DNA from: Voacanga thouarsii
Taxonomy: Eukaryota; Streptophyta; Magnoliopsida; Gentianales; Apocynaceae
Assembly (NCBI GenBank): GCA_026120185.1
Contig: JANUWF010001622.1
Coordinates: 2,229,501-2,293,500, forward strand
Length of the DNA stretch: 64,000 bases
Direction: 5' to 3'
Notes under the pieces: generated by a model
Told to the model about the DNA's origin: nothing
The model's database searches: none
The model's input: only the letters and a program-made list of their open reading frames with translations
Translations under genes and position numbers: made by a program
Shown here: one piece after another, positions 26,872 through 40,800 of the stretch
Numbering within the stretch: the first letter of the stretch is position 1
How the letters are laid out: each line of letters opens with the position of its first letter

Positions 26872-29800
26872 ATGAGAGAGAACTTTGTCGAGGCGACGAT
26901 GAAGAGAGATGAGGATATTTATTCATCTTCGTCATCATCGACGTCATGCTTAGCTCACTTTTGGTCGTCTGCTCTGAGAGCCAAGCCTTTACCTGCGCCA
27001 TCGTTGGAGACCTCCATTCGTACTAACTCTGGCGCTGGCCTCGTCCGTCGTCTCGGTCTATTTGACCTTGTTCTCCTCGGTGTTGGAGCCTCCATCGGCG
27101 CCGGTATCTTCGTAGTCACAGGCACTGTTGCTCGCGATGCTGGTCCTGGTCAGTTCTGAGTGTAATTCAGCTCGAATTATTGTTTTGCATGTAAATTGCT
27201 CCTTTTTGTTTATTTAGATTTCTCTCCCTTTTGTTTAGCTAGATGCCTTTCATTTCCATTTACTGTATTTTGCTCGTGTGATTGATGCTGCTTTCTTTCC
27301 GATCGTAGAAAACGTCCGAAATTTTGTTTGCTCTTGAAACTGTTGAAGGCTTGAGATTTCTCAATTTATGTGAAGCCAGAGTTGGCAATTGACCAACCCT
27401 CTTTTTTTGGTGATTTTTTCCAATTACTTATGCAACCTTCTTATTTATTGGCCTTTTATCTGCATGTAGAAGGCATTTTCTTTGTTTGGGAGGTTATACT
27501 GTGTATTACTTAGATTATCTGCACTTCATTTCTTCGATTAATGATACGGGTCTATGTGTTAATGCTGGGGATTAGAAATTCATACTTCGGTTTTTGAATT
27601 TTCTTGTATGGATCTGAGAAGGGAAGAAAGGGATGAAAATGTTCTAATCGGGGCAAATTTACTGCCACTGATGCCAGATTAAACTCTTTTGGTACAGGAG
27701 TCACAATTAGCTTTATAATTGCCGGAGCATCTTGTGTGCTGAATGCACTCTGTTATGCTGAACTTGCTTCTCGCTTTCCTGCCGTTGTTGGTGGAGCTTA
27801 CCTGTATGCTTACACGGCTTTTAATGAGCTCACTGCTTTTCTTGTGTTTGCTCAATTGATGCTTGACTATCATATTGGTGCAGCTAGTATAGCACGTAGT
27901 TTGGCAGGTTATGTAGTTTCAATACTAGAGCTCATTCCAGCTCTCAAGGACAATATCCCTCCTTGGGTGGGGCATGGTGAAGATATTTCTGGAGTATTAT
28001 CTATTAACGTGTTAGCTCCAATTCTTCTCGTACTACTAACTGTAGTTCTCTCCTGGGGTGTTGGAGAATCTTCACTAGTGAATTGTATTATGACTGTCAC
28101 AAAGGTCCTCTCTCTCTCCTTCTCTCTCTCATCCTTGTGTTTGCATCTTCTTTTGCAATTATTGAAGTAGAAATATAGGATGTGACTTATTTTGTTCTCT
28201 AAATTTACAACTACGGCTGAGGAATATGACTGTCACACCAGTGTCTACTTGTCCTACTCTGCCTTATCTCTCTCTCTCTCTCACACACACGCACAATAGA
28301 GTTGAAATACAAGGTGGGATTTCTTTAACTTGGTGATAAATCAATCATGCTTGATGATATTTAGGAACATTGTCAACATTTTCATTGATAAGAATGCAAA
28401 AACAACTGCAGAAAGAATTTCATATGAACATTCACTAATATCAATTTCCAATGATGATTGGATATCAGGATTTCAGGTTCAATAATGCTTCCATTGTTTC
28501 TACATTTTTGAAACTCCAAAACAAAAAAGTGCTTCTCTTTCCTCCAATTTTATTTTCTCCCCTTCCAAAATAGACTTAGAAGTTCATTTTATTCCTTAGT
28601 TTTGTTTTCCAAGGAATATTGACCTGGCTATCAAATTGATGATTGGGTCATGTCGGCATTGATAATGGCAAATCTATATCTTGGGATTTGGGTGATAGAC
28701 GTATAATTCTTATGTGTAAATTTGAGCTCAAAAAGGTCCTTTGAATGGCCAATATTCTTTTGGAGTTAGAAGACTTCAAATCACAATGGAGTGAAATTTT
28801 CTTGATACGATATTGAGAGTGGGGAAATCAGATAAGTTGGGACCGGCAATATTGCTTTGGTATAGTTGGTAGGGGCAATTTTATATGCTTAATAAACCTG
28901 AATTTAGAGACTCATAATGGAAGAGAAACCTATCCAACTACAGACAATGAAAATTGACATTAAGGATTTGTGGGGCCTTGACATGTGTCATCCCATCATG
29001 CATGTCATTCTTCACCACAACTCATTTCTTTTATAAAATGCCATTCTGCATTTTATTGGTGTTGCAGTAAGCAATTAGATTTAATATCATGCAACCATCG
29101 TTGTATTCATGAGTTCCGTTTTGGTGGGAATATTGACCGTTGTTTTTCTTTTGTTGAGGTGAAAGGCTTATCTCTGTGAGAGTTACTGTGGCTATCAATT
29201 GATGATTTGAACAGTATAGTTCGGATCCTTTTGTGTTTACAAATTGGTTATTCACTTGCAGGTGGTCATTGTTATCTTTGTCATCATTGTTGGAGCTTTC
29301 AAGGTGGATGTTTCAAATTGGAACCCATTTATTCCGCATGGTTTTCAAACTGTATTGACTGGTGCAACTGTAGTTTTCTTTGCATATGTTGGATTTGATG
29401 CTGTTGCTAATTCTGCTGAAGAATCTAAGAGACCACAGGTATATATAGACGGGCCAAACTAATGCCACGTGACTAATGCAAATTTATATATTTTTCATGT
29501 CTGATATATTTGTATTAATTTAAACTGCTTTCTACTCTGATCATGATGTAGCGGGATTTACCATTAGGCATAATGGGGAGCCTCTTTGTTTGTATTGCAT
29601 TATATGTTGGTGTCTGCTTGGTGATTACTGGAATGGTCCCTTACCAATTTCTTGGAGAAGACGCTCCTTTGGCGGAAGCTTTTACATCCAAGGGCTTGAA
29701 ATACGTATCTGTATTAATCAGCATTGGTGCTGTAGCTGGACTAACGACAACCCTTCTTGTTGGGCTTTACGTTCAGGTAAATTCAGTTTAATTCCAGATA

Positions 29801-31826
29801 GCAAGTGACTCATTTCACCAATGCTACAAGTGACAAAGAGCTGAATCTTTTTACATGAATAGTCTCGATTGTATCTTGGGCTTGGAAGAGATGGTTTGCT
29901 CCCATCAATATTCTCTAGAGTACATCCAACGTGGCATACACCCGTCCATTCACAAATCTGGGTCGGGATTGTTGCTTTGGTATTGGCTGGGCTCTTTAAT
30001 GTGCATGTGCTCTCACACATTCTCTCTGTTGGCACGTTGGTATGGCCTTTTACATTTTCCTCCTTTAACTGATTGAGTTTGATAATCAGGCTTGTTCTTC
30101 TGTAGACAGAAGGAAACTGAACAATGTATATCGCTTTATATGTCAAAGAAGTTTGTCATTCCACTGGTCTCCTCTCCGAGAACTAGAAGGAAAAAGAAAA
30201 ATGACGTGGAAAATAAGTACAGACAAGTTTTAATGGCAGGTTAATGATTCGAAGAATGTGATTAGTGTAGAAGTTCATCATAGGACTCTAATTTTCCTTA
30301 ATAATACATTTTCTTCGATGTGTCGCTAGTTAATATCTAGGCATTGATTTATGTGAAACTAAAATGACTATCTTGGTTTGTTTCAGACAGGCTATTCTGT
30401 TGTTTCAGCATGTGTGATAACCCTTCGCTGGAAGGATAAGAAAACAGGCCAGGGTCCTACCAGGTTCCTTTCGAACAGGGGGGAGGGTTTAATTTGTATC
30501 ATTACAATTGCCTTTTGTGGTTTTGCTGCTGGAGTCCTTTATCGTTTTGGTGCTTCTTTCATCTTTATCATTGTTGCTGCAGTAATTGCAATTCTTGCAG
30601 CCTCTGCTCTTCATTTTCGGCAAGTAAGTAGAGTTTTAAAGGATACCCATCCTGATATTTGATGCAATTTAATGATTCTAAACTTTTGATGTTATTTGGG
30701 CAAAGCAAGCCTCTAAAATTTTGATGAATTTTTGGCAAAGAAAACTTAAACAAGGAGGACGATAATGTTTGAAATGATGTGAGCAGTTGAACGTAGAAGC
30801 ATGCATATTCTAAAAGGAATGTGGATGTCGTGTGTATGTATGTGTACACCATCTTGTGATTTGTCTATGAATTATGGGTACTGATAATTGACCTTAGTCT
30901 CCGGATGAGTAAAGCTGGCTAACCTAGTTCTTGTCCAACCCAAAGCAGTGGCCAGAACCTTGTCCAATAGTCACTTTTGTCTTAGATTGAATTTTATATG
31001 GGACCATGTGCACCAATATTACTCATAAGCAAGAAAGCCATGATCTTTTGTTTCTGGTATTAGTCATCCATGGTTAATTGTCCAATATTTGAGTAAGGTT
31101 AGTTTTCACCATTGGTGTTGGAATACCAACTCTTGAGTTTGCTGTTGTTTTTTGACTCATGCATTATGACTGTCAGATGCTACTTTTTTTTTTTGAAATG
31201 GTAAATATCATTGTAAAACCAAGCCCCAAGGGGATATAACATTGTTGTCGTCAGGAATTCAGGATATTCCTCCTGTACAACCATAGACCTATTTTTCATC
31301 TGATGCTAGCTTCCTATGAGAAGTATCATTTCATTTTGGTCAGACCTGGACTTGGATTCTCATGGTTGTGAATCCAATAGCAGATGCATGTTCTGTTTGT
31401 ACAAGCTCATCTTCTGCTTAACTGTCATTTCCCCCCCACTTTTCACATGGAAATTCTTTTGATTCTTTGCAGGTTTATACCGATATACCAGGTTTTTCTT
31501 GTCCTGGAGTTCCTATTGTGCCCGCTGTCTCTATTTTTGTCAACATTTTTCTCTTTGCACAGGTTTGCTTGTTTTGCATGCATGCTTTTTAAACAGTGTA
31601 TTTCTACTTGAGTTTCATATGGGCAAAAGTTGGCTGGGCATGTACGGTTACCTGATATGCTCCTTTTCTTTTTCCCCAGTTACACTATGAAGCCTGGGTG
31701 AGATTTGTCGTTCTGAGCATTATTATGGTTGCTGTTTATGCATTTTATGGGCAATATCATGCAAATCCTGTAAGTTCAGATACATCTATCATCTATCATA
31801 GGGCACCTGCAGAAGAAGCTCAATAG
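26872..31826 (+). CDS. CAT9: cationic amino acid transporter, CAT9 type
   Basis: Multi-pass APC-superfamily permease that moves (cationic) amino acids across a membrane; the Arabidopsis counterpart is CAT9. Eight GT-AG exons: 26872-27148, 27698-28104, 29262-29438, 29552-29776, 29863-30039, 30387-30623, 31473-31562, 31680-31826; the product is 578 residues, close to the roughly 569 I recall for Arabidopsis. The first transmembrane segment carries the APC motif GVGASIGAGIFVVTG at residues 70-84. Further segments give about 12-14 membrane spans. Conserved stretches include FAYVGFDAVANSAEE, TTTLLVGLYVQSRL, GRDGLLP and the C-terminal FSCPGVPIVP and YGQYHA. The N terminus has a serine run (about residues 18-25) and no clear transit peptide, though the Arabidopsis protein is sometimes listed as chloroplastic. 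I chose the first in-frame ATG; upstream in-frame codons lack ATG. Downstream lies a decayed LINE. Confidence 0.95.
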
Positions 31827-33011
31827 CTACGCCTCTAGCAGTCAACAGACCTTGTAGATTGCAGTAATCATATGTAGTATTTGCCTTGTAGTTTTTTGAG
31901 AAACTTGACTGTATCATTAGCTATCATTTTAATACCTTCAGAACTGAGAGTATTGTATAACAAGGGGATTCTGGGCAACAGAATATAGATGCCTGATTTC
32001 CCTTTCTAACTGCAATTTTCTTGCATGTTCCAGCAACTTTTATTATCTAATCTTGTTCAAATGTAAAATTATTTTATTGCCATTACTTCATATTCTCAAC
32101 TTTCTTGGTACATTAAACAGTTGTAAAGTAGCAACTTTTGTTCTTTCCATGTAATATACAAGATACAGCAATGTCCTCTATATTGTCTAGTTGATAGGAA
32201 TGGTTTCTTCTTCAGAGGATTGTCTTCTTTACCGTGCACATGATTATTATATCTGGACACAGATTGTTGTCAGTCATAGCACCCGCTTTGATTCATGTAT
32301 ATGTGCTTAGTTACTTGTATTGCTGCCCTTCATATCTTTTCAAGATTTATTTTTCACTAGAAACAATTGGAGATCGTTTGTATTTTCATAATAACGAGAT
32401 GCATGTGATTCCGTAGCTCGTTAAATAAAACTGATTTGACTGATCATTTGAGTGTATATGTATTGAAGTCCTGAAGTTTAAGCACAATTCCTAAGCTTAA
32501 CTTCAAAACATTGTCCTCCTTTTTTGATAGGGTTACTTACCTGGAGATTAATTTGCTTAGAGGCTGAAGCTAAAAGGTTAGGATGTGTTACCTGTGTTTA
32601 AGTTTCTTGAAAATGAGCCCTGCTTTCTCGCATTACTCATTGGTGTCCTAAGCAAATGAAAGCACAATTCGTGGTTGAAGGAGTGTGATATCCCCTTGTT
32701 CACATAAACATGTTCCACCCCTGCACTTATGTATAATGCTCCTTGGTTCTGTGAGAGAGGGTGTATTAATGCTGGCTCGACCAAGAGTTTCTGAGAGAAA
32801 GATTATAATGACAAAAATGCTTGATCCTCTTCATAGAGTCTTTATACTTTCTGGAAACTTGAAGTCAGTTTTCTGTTATCTTAATCATGCATTTTTCCTT
32901 TCTAGTTTGATTTTTGTGACACTACAGGATTTGGGTTGAGTATTGCCTCAATATCATGAGTATGTTCTTGTTATTGTTTCTTTTTTCCTTAATTTTTTTA
33001 TTAGCTTTTAG
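31827..33011. other. downstream flank of the CAT9 gene
   Basis: No coding signal. The first few hundred bases are probably CAT9 3' UTR; the remainder is ordinary intergenic DNA up to the LINE target site. Confidence 0.55.
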
Positions 33012-33024
33012 TTTCTAGTGGGAT

Positions 33025-36000
33025 AACTCTACTTGTGAGTTATGTGGGCTTTGTTTGCGGTGTTCATTGTCGGTCTCAAGCTCAGATAAAGGAAGAGAGT
33101 TGCGGTAAGGCTTGTGACGGTCAGCGTAAAATATAGTCGCATTCATGACGTGAACTAATCGATTGACTTCGTGGAGGCGTTTCTTACTCAACTACGCGCT
33201 GCACTTTCTAGACTTGAGTGTAGTGATAAATATGCAAGGGTTGCTAGGTCGTTCCCCAGAAACAACGCGCCGTGTCAGTCCTCGGATATAGTGTCAAATA
33301 TGCAAAAGTGTAGAGTAAAAAAGATAGTCCATAGTAATAGGATCCATCTAGTTTCATGGAATATAGGATTTTTAACTGGTAGATTGAAAAAATTAGTTAA
33401 GGTTATGTAGAGAAGAAAGATTAGCATTTTGTGTCTTCAGGAAACCAAATGGGTAGGTGAGAAGGCGAGAGTAGTAGCGCTCTGGAGTTATAAGCTTTGG
33501 TATTCAGGTAGAGTTAGGAATATAAATGGAGTCGAGTTTATTATTGACTGTAAGTTTATTGATGATGTGGAAGAATAATAGGATTTTGAGCATCAAGATC
33601 ATGATTGGCGGCGAGATTACTACTGTTATTAGTGCATATGCGCCATAAGTGGGATTTGATGATTCAGTTAGGCAATAGTTTTGAGATGATTTAGATGAGA
33701 TTGTACCGAATGTACCATGTGCAGAGAAGTTTTTCATTGGTAGTGATCTAAATGGACACGTGGGTACTGATCAGAGCGAGTTTGAGAGTGTTCATGGAGG
33801 TCACGGTTTTGGAGTTAGAAATGAAGTAGGAACTACTATTCTTGACTTTGTCGTGGCCTATGATTTGAATATAGCAAACACGTGGTTTAAGAAGAGAGAT
33901 TCTCACTTAGTGACTTTTAGAAATGGGTTAAATACCAATCAGATAAATTTCTTTATTATGAAGCGTAGGTTTTGTAGTGGTTGTACAGATTGTAAAGTTA
34001 TTCCAGGCGATAGTGTAGTTACGCAATACAAGTTGTTGGTCCTCGATTTTAATTTTAGGAAAAAGGGTAAGCAGCAGAATCATCAGGTTGACCCTAGGAT
34101 CAAGTGGTGGAAGCTACAGGGAAATGCAAGAACAGCCTTTGTCGATAAGGTAGTTCAGGCGGATGACTGGTCTTCTGATATGGATTCAGATCCAGATACT
34201 ATGTGGAGAAAGATAACTCAATGTATTCGGATAGTAGCTACGGAAGTGCTTGGTAAATCTAAAGGAAGAGTACCACTAAACAAGGATATGTCATGGTGGA
34301 ACAACGAAGTGAAAGAAGCCGTAAGGAGTAAAAAAGAGTGTTATAGAAACTTAGGGAAGTGTAAGAGTGATGAGAATTTTGAGAAATACAAGGAAAAACT
34401 AAAGAAACTGTTAGAAAAGCAAGATCCACAGTTTACAAGGATTTATATAAAAAGTTAGATACTAAAGATGGAGAGAAGAATATATATAGAATGACGTGTT
34501 TCAGAGAGAAGAAGACAAGAGATATCGGTGTGGTGAAATGTGTGAAGGACGACAATCACATAGTTTTGGTTAAAGACAAAGAAATCAAGGAGAGATTGAT
34601 GTTCTATTTTAATAAATTATTTAACGGAAGTCAAGTTTAAGTTTCGAGTGTGGGTATCCTTGCGATTTCGAATGAAGAGGTTAACTGTGCATGTATTCGT
34701 CGTATTCAGAAGTATGAAGTTCGAGAAGCCCTTAAAAGGATAAGACAAAAAAAAACAGTGGAACCAGATAGTATATCAATCGAGGTTTGGAAGCGTTTAG
34801 ACGAGATAAGTATTGTGTAGTTGACAAGTTTGTTCAACAAGTTATATAGAGTTAATAAGATGCCTACAAAGTGGAGGAAGAATACTCTGATTCATTTGTA
34901 CAAGAATAAACGGGATGTTCAAGATTGTGCCAATTATCAGTGGATGTTTAAGATTGTACCAATTACTGTGGGATTAAACTCATGAGTCATATTATGAAGT
35001 TTGGGGAGAGAGTGATTGAATAGAGGTTAAGGAGTATTATACAAATTTCAAATAATCAATTTGGTTTTATGCCTGGGAGTTTCACTGCGGAGGCAATTCA
35101 TTTATTACGGCAGATGATTGAATATTATAGGGAAAGAAATAAAGATTTAGATATAGTATTTATTGACTTTGGGAAAGTCTATGACAAGGTGCTTAAAGAA
35201 GTAGTTTGGTGGGTGCTTGCTAAGAAAGGCGTCTCGCTAAAGTATATTACTCTCATTAAACATATATATTAGGGGATATGTACACGTGTAATAAGTTGCG
35301 CTGGAGTGATTGCAGAGTTTCTTATTACTATCGGGGTGCATCAAGGATCAACGTTTAGCCCTTTCCTCTTTGCAGTCATTATGGACGAGTTGACTTGCAC
35401 TATACAGGAGACTGTGCCATGATGTATGTTGTTTAATGATGATATTGTGTTGATTGATAAGACTAAAGCCAATGTAAATGCTAAATTAGAGTTGTGGCGA
35501 CAGACCTTGGAATCCAAGGGTTTTAGAATTAATAGGAGTAAAATAGAGTATATGGAATGCAAGTTTGCTCAGAGTGTAATTTTGGATGGTAGAGATATGC
35601 CGGTAGGTGATTGTTTTCGATATCTAGGATCTATTATTCAGAAAGACAGAGAGCTCGATGGCGACGTTGCAATCGAGTTACGGCGATTTAGTTGAAATGG
35701 AGGAGTGCAACTGGTATTTTATGTTATCGTAATATACCATTGAGTTTAAAGGGAAAGTTCTATAGAATAGTCGTAAGACCTGCTTTACTATATGGCACGG
35801 AATGTTGGACAATTAAAATGTATCATTAAAATGTATCATATTCACAAAATGAAAATAGTTGAGATGCGTATGTTACGGTAGATGTGTGGATATACTAAAA
35901 ATAATAGAGTCAGAAATGAGACAATTAAGGAAAAAGTGGGAGCGACATCTATCGAGAAGATGAGAGAAAGCCGCTTGCGTTGGTTTGGACATGTATAGGG

Positions 36001-36304
36001 AAGACCAAAGGATGCGCCTGTCAGGAGGATTGAAGGAGGGAGGCCGAATAAGTTAGACAGAGATAAAGACAGACCTAAAGCGACATAGATAGAGAGATAG
36101 AGACAGACCTAAAGCGACATAGATAGAGATGATTATGAAAGATATATTTTTATTATATTTATCTTTATTAGATTTGGATGAAAGTATGACGGTCAATAGA
36201 AAGAAATAGGGAGAGGATTCATGTGGATAACCATACATAGTATGGTATTGGTTCATGTAGCCGACCCAAGTTTCTTGAGATTAAGACTTTGTTATTGTTG
36301 TAGT
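33025..36304 (+). mobile_element. decayed non-LTR retrotransposon (LINE)
   Basis: A 3280-bp element flanked by a 13-bp direct repeat, tttctagtgggat, at 33012-33024 and 36305-36317. Pieces of LINE protein can be read in changing frames. They include an endonuclease-like part (LVSWNIG near 33350, LQETKWVGEKARV near 33440, and 33760-34458 with a VHGGHGFGVRNEVG stretch), and a reverse-transcriptase part (FDDxI-type motif present as FNDDIVLI near 35435, then CFRYLGSIIQKD near 35610). The C-terminal segment is [12 protein letters not shown] near 35975. Many stops and frameshifts interrupt it, and the catalytic FADD appears as FNDD, so it cannot encode a working element. The 3' end is TTG-rich (ttgttattgttg) instead of poly(A), as in many plant LINEs. 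The left end may be 5' truncated. Confidence 0.88.
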
Positions 36305-36317
36305 TTTCTAGTGGGAT

Positions 36318-37869
36318 GTGATGTATATAGATTGGTTTCTTTTTTCTTTTTTCTTTTTTTTTTATAAATCTTCATTAAAAAGAAAAACAACATGAAAATA
36401 TTAAGGGAAAACCAGTGTGGTGGTGGTATTACCCAAATGGAATAGGATATATCCTTTTGCATGGGTGGTTTGAAACATGACAAAACATCTCTTGATGGCA
36501 TGTAACTCTGGTGTAAGAAGGGTGATGATAACAATGACTGGATGAATGGGAAACAAACAACAGAAAAAATCTCGAAAGTAAACTTGAGAATAAGGTTAAA
36601 GATAAACAGTGTAACATAAGAGGATTAAAATTATACGCTTTACAGATTACCAGTTGTTTGGAGTGGGATCTGGATATGGACGTAGCCCGATCTGCGGAGT
36701 TCATTGGCATGTTAAATAAACACGATAAACTGTGTTTGAGATCTTGATGTTTTGGTGTCTCTTCTTCGTCTAAATTCATCCTCAGTGCTCATCCTGAGGG
36801 TATGGTGTATAAGACGAGGACTTTTCAATTTATAAGGCATCTTGGTCCAAGTCAAAGGATGTCATGGAGTTTATATTGCAACGTGGAGTTGGAGAGGGCT
36901 TTCCTTTACGTGATAAGGACACCAAGTTAAACCCAGGTTTGATTTATTATTAGTGAGTCAGGGTCCCCAAGGAAGATGGAGTTTCGTGTTTCTTGCGCAT
37001 CCTTTTCTTTGGTTGGCTTTGGTATGTTAATTTAACTATGATATCTTCAATGGATTAGTAAGTTTTGTCTTTCAGTTACCGAAAGGGCAAACTCTTCATC
37101 TTCTGTCCCTTTCACCACTATTCTTTTCTTCTTTGGAAATTTTGCCTTTTTCTCGAGTTTTCTATTAATCCCGATAGGGACTTTGACTCTGCCATATGTG
37201 GAAGCTGGCAATAGTGTCCAAAACGATCACCGCTATCGTTTTTGACACATTGAAGTTCTATTAGTAGAAGGCAATGTGGTTGAACATTAAACAAGGTTCT
37301 GTGTTAATTTGGAAGACATTAGGCCATATTAGAAAAGGACTAACGTGACCGTTTTATTATGAGAAAGTAGGAAGGCGATTGTTAAGTTGTCTGGATCATT
37401 ACTACGGAAAAATCTAAGCTAAATGAGGCCCATTTTACCTACCTCACAAAAGCCACCATCAATGCAATTGAGCTTGAGTAACCTCCGATCATGGTTTAAT
37501 ATGCTCAAATTTAACTCACACAGTCAAAATCAGATTAGTAATAAAACCTATGTATTAGTGAGGCTTATTGCTCAAATTAGAAAAGTTATATAAATTTTTT
37601 ACATTTAAATAAATATAAATAAATTCTATAGATATCCATTTAACCTTCAATTAAATCTATTTACTTAATTTTCATTTATTCATTGATGTATCATCCAAAT
37701 TGCCAAGTAGGTAAAAGGGCTTCTTCTTCATGTTCAATCTTGGTTTCCCAACTGTTTGGCATTTTCTTAGCATGCGTTGACAGAAGTGTACAAAATTTGT
37801 GTTGGTTTTGGTAACAGTACCTCAGGCCAAGGAGTAAGGACACACCCCTGAAAAAAAAAGCCTTGTCAT
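36318..37869. other. intergenic region between the LINE and FKBP20-2
   Basis: No gene supported; short reading frames here (for example around 36429-36779 minus and 37691-37918 minus) have no recognisable content. The last part before 37870 is the probable 3' UTR of FKBP20-2. Confidence 0.55.
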
Positions 37870-40800
37870 TCAATCGCAAACAACATCTGAATAGAAACCT
37901 ATCGTCCTCCTTTTGCAATCTTTAATGCCAACCAGTTCCACGTCGAAAACTTCAAATTGTTTTGAGCTGAAAAATGTGGAAGGTCCAACCTGTGAAAGAC
38001 AAATATTCACAGTTAATTTACCTTTGGATGGATTTAGAAAAAATAATTATAAAAGACAATGAAACAGGAAACCAAGAAAAAAGAAAACAGAACAAGAAAC
38101 TATAGAGGCCATTCAAAGTTCTTTCTGATCAATATTTCATGACTCTTGACTGTTTATATATACAATCAACACTACAATATAGCAACTATTCAAAACAGAT
38201 ACCCCTTGTTTGGTACTCCAAAAAAGGGCAAGATAAGCATAAAGAAAGTTTGTTATTTAGTTCTTGCTTTCTAATAACGATGAATTTACCTACTTGCAAC
38301 CTTGTCTTTAAAATACACTTCTAGTGGCAATACGGAAACTTTTGCACATAACAGCAACATAAATATTCCACATAAGTAAAAAGTGGCAAATCCAATTTAC
38401 TGCAGTTTCATGTCGGAGTTGATAAGAACTAGTCAATCTATATTTGGAAATGCGCATCTTGGCATTATGAGAAATCTTGTATGCATATAACTTTTAGAAC
38501 TATATATGGACATTCTACACTAATTGTCTTGCATAAATATTGTCTTCCACGTACCAAAACATGTAAGCAAGCAGGAACTACTTCCTAATATCCAAGTAGT
38601 TTGTCCTAACACAATAGGAATAGTAGGATAGATTTATCCCACGAAGAGAACGAGAAATAAGACTGAAGAAAAGCTGCAGGAAGTTAAAGATGTAGTGATA
38701 CTTACAGGTGGCCCTAGTTCTGGGGGAATAATTATTCTCCTTTTTCCTCCAGGTTTCATGTCTCGGATTCCTTCCTCAAAACCTATTCAAGGTTATCTCA
38801 GTTTTAGCTGTCTCCCTTCATATTAAAGAAAGATAAAAATCCCAAGTTGTTATCATTGCTTTGTTACCTGGGACCAATGCTTTAGTTCCCACTCGGATTT
38901 TTGCAGGAGTACCCTGTAAATAAGTACTGTCAATGCGGCGGCCTGATTCATTGTAACCAACATAGTGAAATATTACCTGCCACACAGCGACAGAGAGAGC
39001 TTTTAAGGTATCATATTGTTAATCCAAGAAGTAACAAGGAGGCAAAAACTCCCTCCCTTCCGTACATCATATGACCTTCATAAATTTCAAATGCAGAACT
39101 AAGTCAATGGAGAGGATAACAGATTAATGTACAAAAGTTCAATGGACAGAAATGCTCAGACTGCGAATTACTTGCTTTATCTCTACAGATTTCTCACTAC
39201 ACCTTTCTTGCATTTATACACAGCTTTTAAACTAGCAATAATCTTCCCCTACCATGTAAGATCTCCTGAGAAAATGCTTACTTAGAGCTCACATGACCTC
39301 TAACTCAGCAGTTAAAAACAGGAACTCACAACCAGAGATTCAATATGTGAAAGGACAGATCTTAAGTGTAGATTGGAAATGGAAAATTGTTTCACCAAGT
39401 ATGTCTAAATTAGGTAGAGCACCCTTGAAAGAATAGGTGAAACTGGCAGTATATGTTCACTTCCTAACCCAAGCATTCATCCTCTTCTATTCCATCTCTT
39501 CAAGCAATGGCTGTATTACAATAACTTTTCCTTAACTCATTTAAGGGAAATCACTGGTAGAAAGTGACTTTAGGTCACACAGTGACCATCCAATATCATG
39601 AAAAACGATTATTATAAGTAGCGCCATTCTTTGAACTAACTGCAGAACCAAATCCCTTCAGTAAGATTCAACAACTTATACCTCTCCATGAAGATGATGC
39701 AAATGGCTATTTTATGAAATTCCCTTTGTCACTGACTATTATGATACGAAACATAGACCTTAATAACAAAATGATGCAAGTCTCCTACCAAAAAATAACA
39801 TGAACAGCAATACAGGAGCATTCAAGTCTTCAGAAATCATTGAGTTGAAAGAAAGGCTCCTTTTGCATAATGAAGTTGCAAAAGATGCAACCATTCAATC
39901 ATTGGCAAATATCTGCCAGTAAAATTTATGACACCTATCCCAATGGTGAATTTTCATCTCCCTGTTTTCAACTCTATTGTTATGTATTGAGAGAGACACT
40001 AGAATAGATAGAACAACAAAATAGCAGTGCAATAATCAAAGCATGACAAAGTTGCAGCATACCTATGATTGTCTCACTGATTTTAGCTTTGATTAAACTC
40101 CAACTATATCAAAATGAAAGCATAGGTAGATGATTTATCAACATAAACAAAAGAAAAACCTGTTGACCATCCTTTGGAGAATCACCTTTACCAACAGCAA
40201 TATCCCACAGTATAAGACCTGAGTCGCGTTTCACATAGTTATCTGATGTCACTACTTTTACCGTAAATCCTGTACCACATTCCGACAAAATTCTTACTTT
40301 GCAAAGCTCCCCAAAATCAGAAAACAAGAAAAGGAGTACCAGAGCAAACTTGAACTCCAACCACAAAACTTCCATTCAAGGGAAAAGTATTAACCAAGAA
40401 ATGCAACTGCAGAAAGGACAACAGACCTTCTCTAACAAAATTTGGAAAGTCTTCAGGTGCATTATTCTCCCTCTGTATCTGCTTATTTTGCTCTAGTAGA
40501 CGTCTTTCATCATAAGGGTTTTTACTTTTGGTCTTTCCAAAGGATGGCAAAGCCGTAGATATGCCTGAAGTAACCAGAATGATTAGAAGAATTCTCCGCC
40601 TCAAACTTTCCTCGCAACGCAACAATACTATGTCCTGTTCTCTAGCCATACAAAAAGTGGAGTTATAAGCAGCCATTTAATCTAAATAAGTGAAATTGGT
40701 TGAAAACTAGAAGCATTATTTGTCAACAGGCCAATCGGATCTACCTACTGTTCAGCAAGTTGAAACCTTGGTTGCAATGCACGGTGAACCTTTTCTGAGT

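Noticed and set aside
33760..34458. 232-codon open frame as an independent gene
   Set aside because: Its sequence is the endonuclease-to-RT linker part of a LINE and it lies inside the element bounded by the 13-bp direct repeat.
37691..37918. 75-codon minus-strand frame overlapping the last FKBP20-2 exon
   Set aside because: It is an alternative frame of the true exon and its downstream UTR; the spliced frame ends in the family tail GFYSDV with a TGA at 37870.
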